Source: Halolactibacillus sp051746745 (GTDB taxonomy: Bacteria > Bacillota > Bacilli > Bacillales > Amphibacillaceae). From it: a DNA stretch of 5,098 nucleotides. This document shows, in pieces, positions 4,010-5,098 of this stretch. A program made the position numbers and the translations under genes. How positions within the stretch are numbered: position 1 is the first letter of the stretch; each line of letters starts with the position of its first letter. Where the stretch lies: the NCBI GenBank assembly GCA_051746745.1, contig JBNJFJ010000113.1, forward strand, positions 1-5,098, given 5' to 3'. A model generated the notes under the pieces. The model was not told the DNA's origin. It made no database searches and saw only the letters and a list, made by a program, of their open reading frames with translations.

Positions 4010-5032
4010 ATGGATGAGTTAGTTGTGGGACGTTGTGATCAGATCAAAAAGAAAATGACCCGTGAGATGGGTCTTGGCCAATCGTTTGACTTAGGGATCA
4101 GACGGTTTCATTTGCAGGGGGTAGAAGTTGACTTGTATTTCGTCAACGGTTTAGCCGATACCGAACAAATTATTCGTCTGCTTGGTAACATGCAGTATCA
4201 ACAAGAAACAAAAGGGATGGATGTCTTTGCAGTTTTGTTTGACCGCTTAACCCACCAACAAGTAAGAGCGGAGAAAGATTTTAAGGTCGCTATGACCGAT
4301 GTTTTATCCGGCTTAATTTGTTTAGTGGTAGATAGCGACACCCGTTTTTTATTAATTGATGTGAGACAGTATCCCGGGAGAAACTCTGAAGAACCCGATA
4401 CAGAACGTGTTGTAAGAGGCTCCCGTGATGGCTTTACCGAAAATATTATAGAAAATACTGCCTTGATTAGAAGACGGGTGAGAGACCCGCATTTACGCCA
4501 TGAAATCATTAAAGTCGGTAAACGATCACAAACCGACATTTGTTTGTCGTATATTGAAGGCTTGTGTGACCAAGACCTCATTGACTTAGTCAAAAAAGAA
4601 CTGGATATGATTAAGATTGATGCTTTGCCGATGGCGGATAAAACACTAGAAACCTATTTAGTTAAACAAGGGTATAATCCATTTCCATTAGTTAGGTATT
4701 CAGAACGTCCGGATGTGTGCGCCGCTCATTTATTTGAAGGGCATCTGCTTGTCATTGTTGATACGTCACCAAGTGTGATGATTGCACCGACGACGTATTT
4801 TCACCATTTACAACATGCGGAAGAATATCGTCAATCACCGTTTATTGGGACATTTATTCGTTGGATCCGTTTTGTTGGGGTGTTTTTATCCTTATTTCTC
4901 GTCCCAATTTGGTATTTATTTAGTGAGTATCCTGAACTCACACCTGAGATACTTAGTTTTATCGCTTTAGGGCGAGAAGACACCTTCCTCAAGTGCGTTA
5001 GCACTAGGTGGGTGATGAATTGCTTGTTTTGA
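4010..5032 (+). pseudogene. spoVAF: SpoVAF, GerA-family spore protein, 3'-truncated
   Basis: SpoVAF is the last gene of the B. subtilis spoVA operon and is related to the A subunit of GerA-type germinant receptors. It acts in the spore inner membrane. Residues 1 to about 318 match the soluble N-terminal domain (MGLGQSFDLGIRRF, LYFVNGLADT, PGRNSEEPDTERVVRGSRDG, LIRRRVRD, LPMADKTLE, SERPDVCAAHLFEGHLL, DTSPSVMIAPTTYFHH, HAEEYRQ) and the first membrane segment (about 288-305). At F317-I318 the homology stops and a 20-22 residue tail encoded by repeat copy B leads to TGA. The family length is about 490 aa, so the remaining membrane segments and C-terminal domain are lost. AAGGAGG at 3996-4002 gives ATG 4010 a strong ribosome site with 7-base spacing. 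The upstream spoVAA to spoVAE genes are absent. The remnant is probably non-functional. Confidence 0.88.
4963..5020 (+). repeat. copy B of the IS200/IS605-end (omega-RNA-like) structured repeat
   Basis: This copy begins right after TTTAT (4958-4962), as copy A does, and contains GCGAGAAGACACCTTCCTCAA. Hairpin AGTGC (4992-4996), loop GTTA, GCACT (5001-5005) differs from copy A at most stem positions yet keeps pairing. The outer pairing CACCT (4981-4985) with AGGTG (5006-5010) is fully Watson-Crick. The 3' end GGGTGATGAAT departs from the TAGTTCAA end of copy A, so its right terminus looks degenerate. It supplies the aberrant last codons and stop of spoVAF. No transposase gene is in view. Confidence 0.58.
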
Positions 5033-5043
5033 ATATTTTTGAA

Positions 5044-5073
5044 GTGACAAACATATATTCCTCGTGATATAAT
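5044..5073 (+). promoter_or_regulatory. strong extended -10 sigma-A promoter for a gene beyond the window
   Basis: TATAAT at 5068-5073 is preceded by TG at 5065-5066, a perfect extended -10 (TGnTATAAT). GTGACA at 5044-5049 matches the -35 at 5 of 6 positions with an 18-base spacer. Transcription should start near 5080 and run off the right edge. The driven gene is not visible. In B. subtilis lysA follows spoVAF, but the rearrangement here makes that a guess. Confidence 0.7.
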
Positions 5074-5086
5074 TAAAGCACTAACA

Positions 5087-5097
5087 GTGACCGTCAC
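5087..5097. promoter_or_regulatory. perfect 5-1-5 palindrome, candidate operator
   Basis: GTGAC-C-GTCAC is a perfect inverted repeat starting about 7 bases after the predicted transcription start of the promoter at 5044-5073. That position suits a repressor binding site. The regulator is unknown, and the window ends one base later, so a longer symmetry cannot be checked. Confidence 0.4.
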
Positions 5098-5098
5098 A

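Noticed and set aside
4198..4593. Minus-strand open frame inside spoVAF
   Set aside because: It is antisense to well-conserved SpoVAF motifs and has no independent support.
4782..4970. Small + strand open frame within spoVAF
   Set aside because: It lies in another frame of a conserved coding stretch and its hydrophobicity mirrors the SpoVAF membrane segment.
4831..5097. Minus-strand open frame at the right end
   Set aside because: It spans the spoVAF membrane segment, repeat copy B and a + strand promoter, with no recognisable protein features.
1..5098. CRISPR array, tRNA or rRNA genes, complete insertion sequence
   Set aside because: No regularly spaced repeats, no cloverleaf or rRNA-like segments, and no transposase frame were found. 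Only the two short element-end-like repeats are present.

Overview
This window looks like chromosomal DNA of a low-GC Bacillota, almost certainly a member of the Bacillales or a close relative. Its genes match, in order and sequence, the B. subtilis neighbourhood spoIIM - fur - xerD (ripX) - spoIIAA - spoIIAB - sigF - spoVAF. All genes are on the + strand. Species cannot be named from the sequence alone. Homology calls rest on recalled family sequences, because no search could be run.

Layout: 72-670 holds spoIIM, broken by a frameshift. At 694-754 lie two Fur-type boxes and a near-perfect sigma-A promoter. Intact fur (779-1234) and intact xerD (1308-2192, TTG start) follow, each closed by its own intrinsic terminator. 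The region 2223-2378 is a non-coding leader with Spo0A-like boxes and a nested inverted repeat. The spoIIA operon runs from 2379 to 3896: spoIIAA with an in-frame TGA, intact spoIIAB, and sigF with an in-frame TGA between regions 3 and 4. A short RNA-like repeat resembling the 3' end of IS200/IS605 (TnpB) elements sits at the sigF stop (about 3889-3951). A leader with an 8-bp inverted repeat then precedes spoVAF (4010-5032). That gene is cut at about residue 318 by a second copy of the same repeat (about 4963-5020). The window closes with a strong extended -10 promoter and a perfect 5-1-5 palindrome at the expected transcription start.

How it fits together: the vegetative genes (iron regulator Fur, chromosome-dimer recombinase XerD) are intact and carry clean signals. 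Four of the five sporulation or germination genes carry a lesion: spoIIM (engulfment), spoIIAA and sigF (forespore-specific transcription) and spoVAF (GerA-family spore protein). The genes usually found between xerD and spoIIAA (drm, pupG, dacF) and between sigF and spoVAF (spoVAA to spoVAE) are missing. The simplest reading is a lineage that has recently lost sporulation, with short transposon-derived repeats sitting at rearrangement points. The less likely reading is recoding. The spoIIM frameshift lies at a canonical T-TTT-TTA slippery heptamer in the correct phase, and both in-frame TGAs sit in otherwise continuous, well-conserved frames. None of the recognisable native gene ends in this window uses TGA as its terminator. 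Whole-genome data would separate the two readings.
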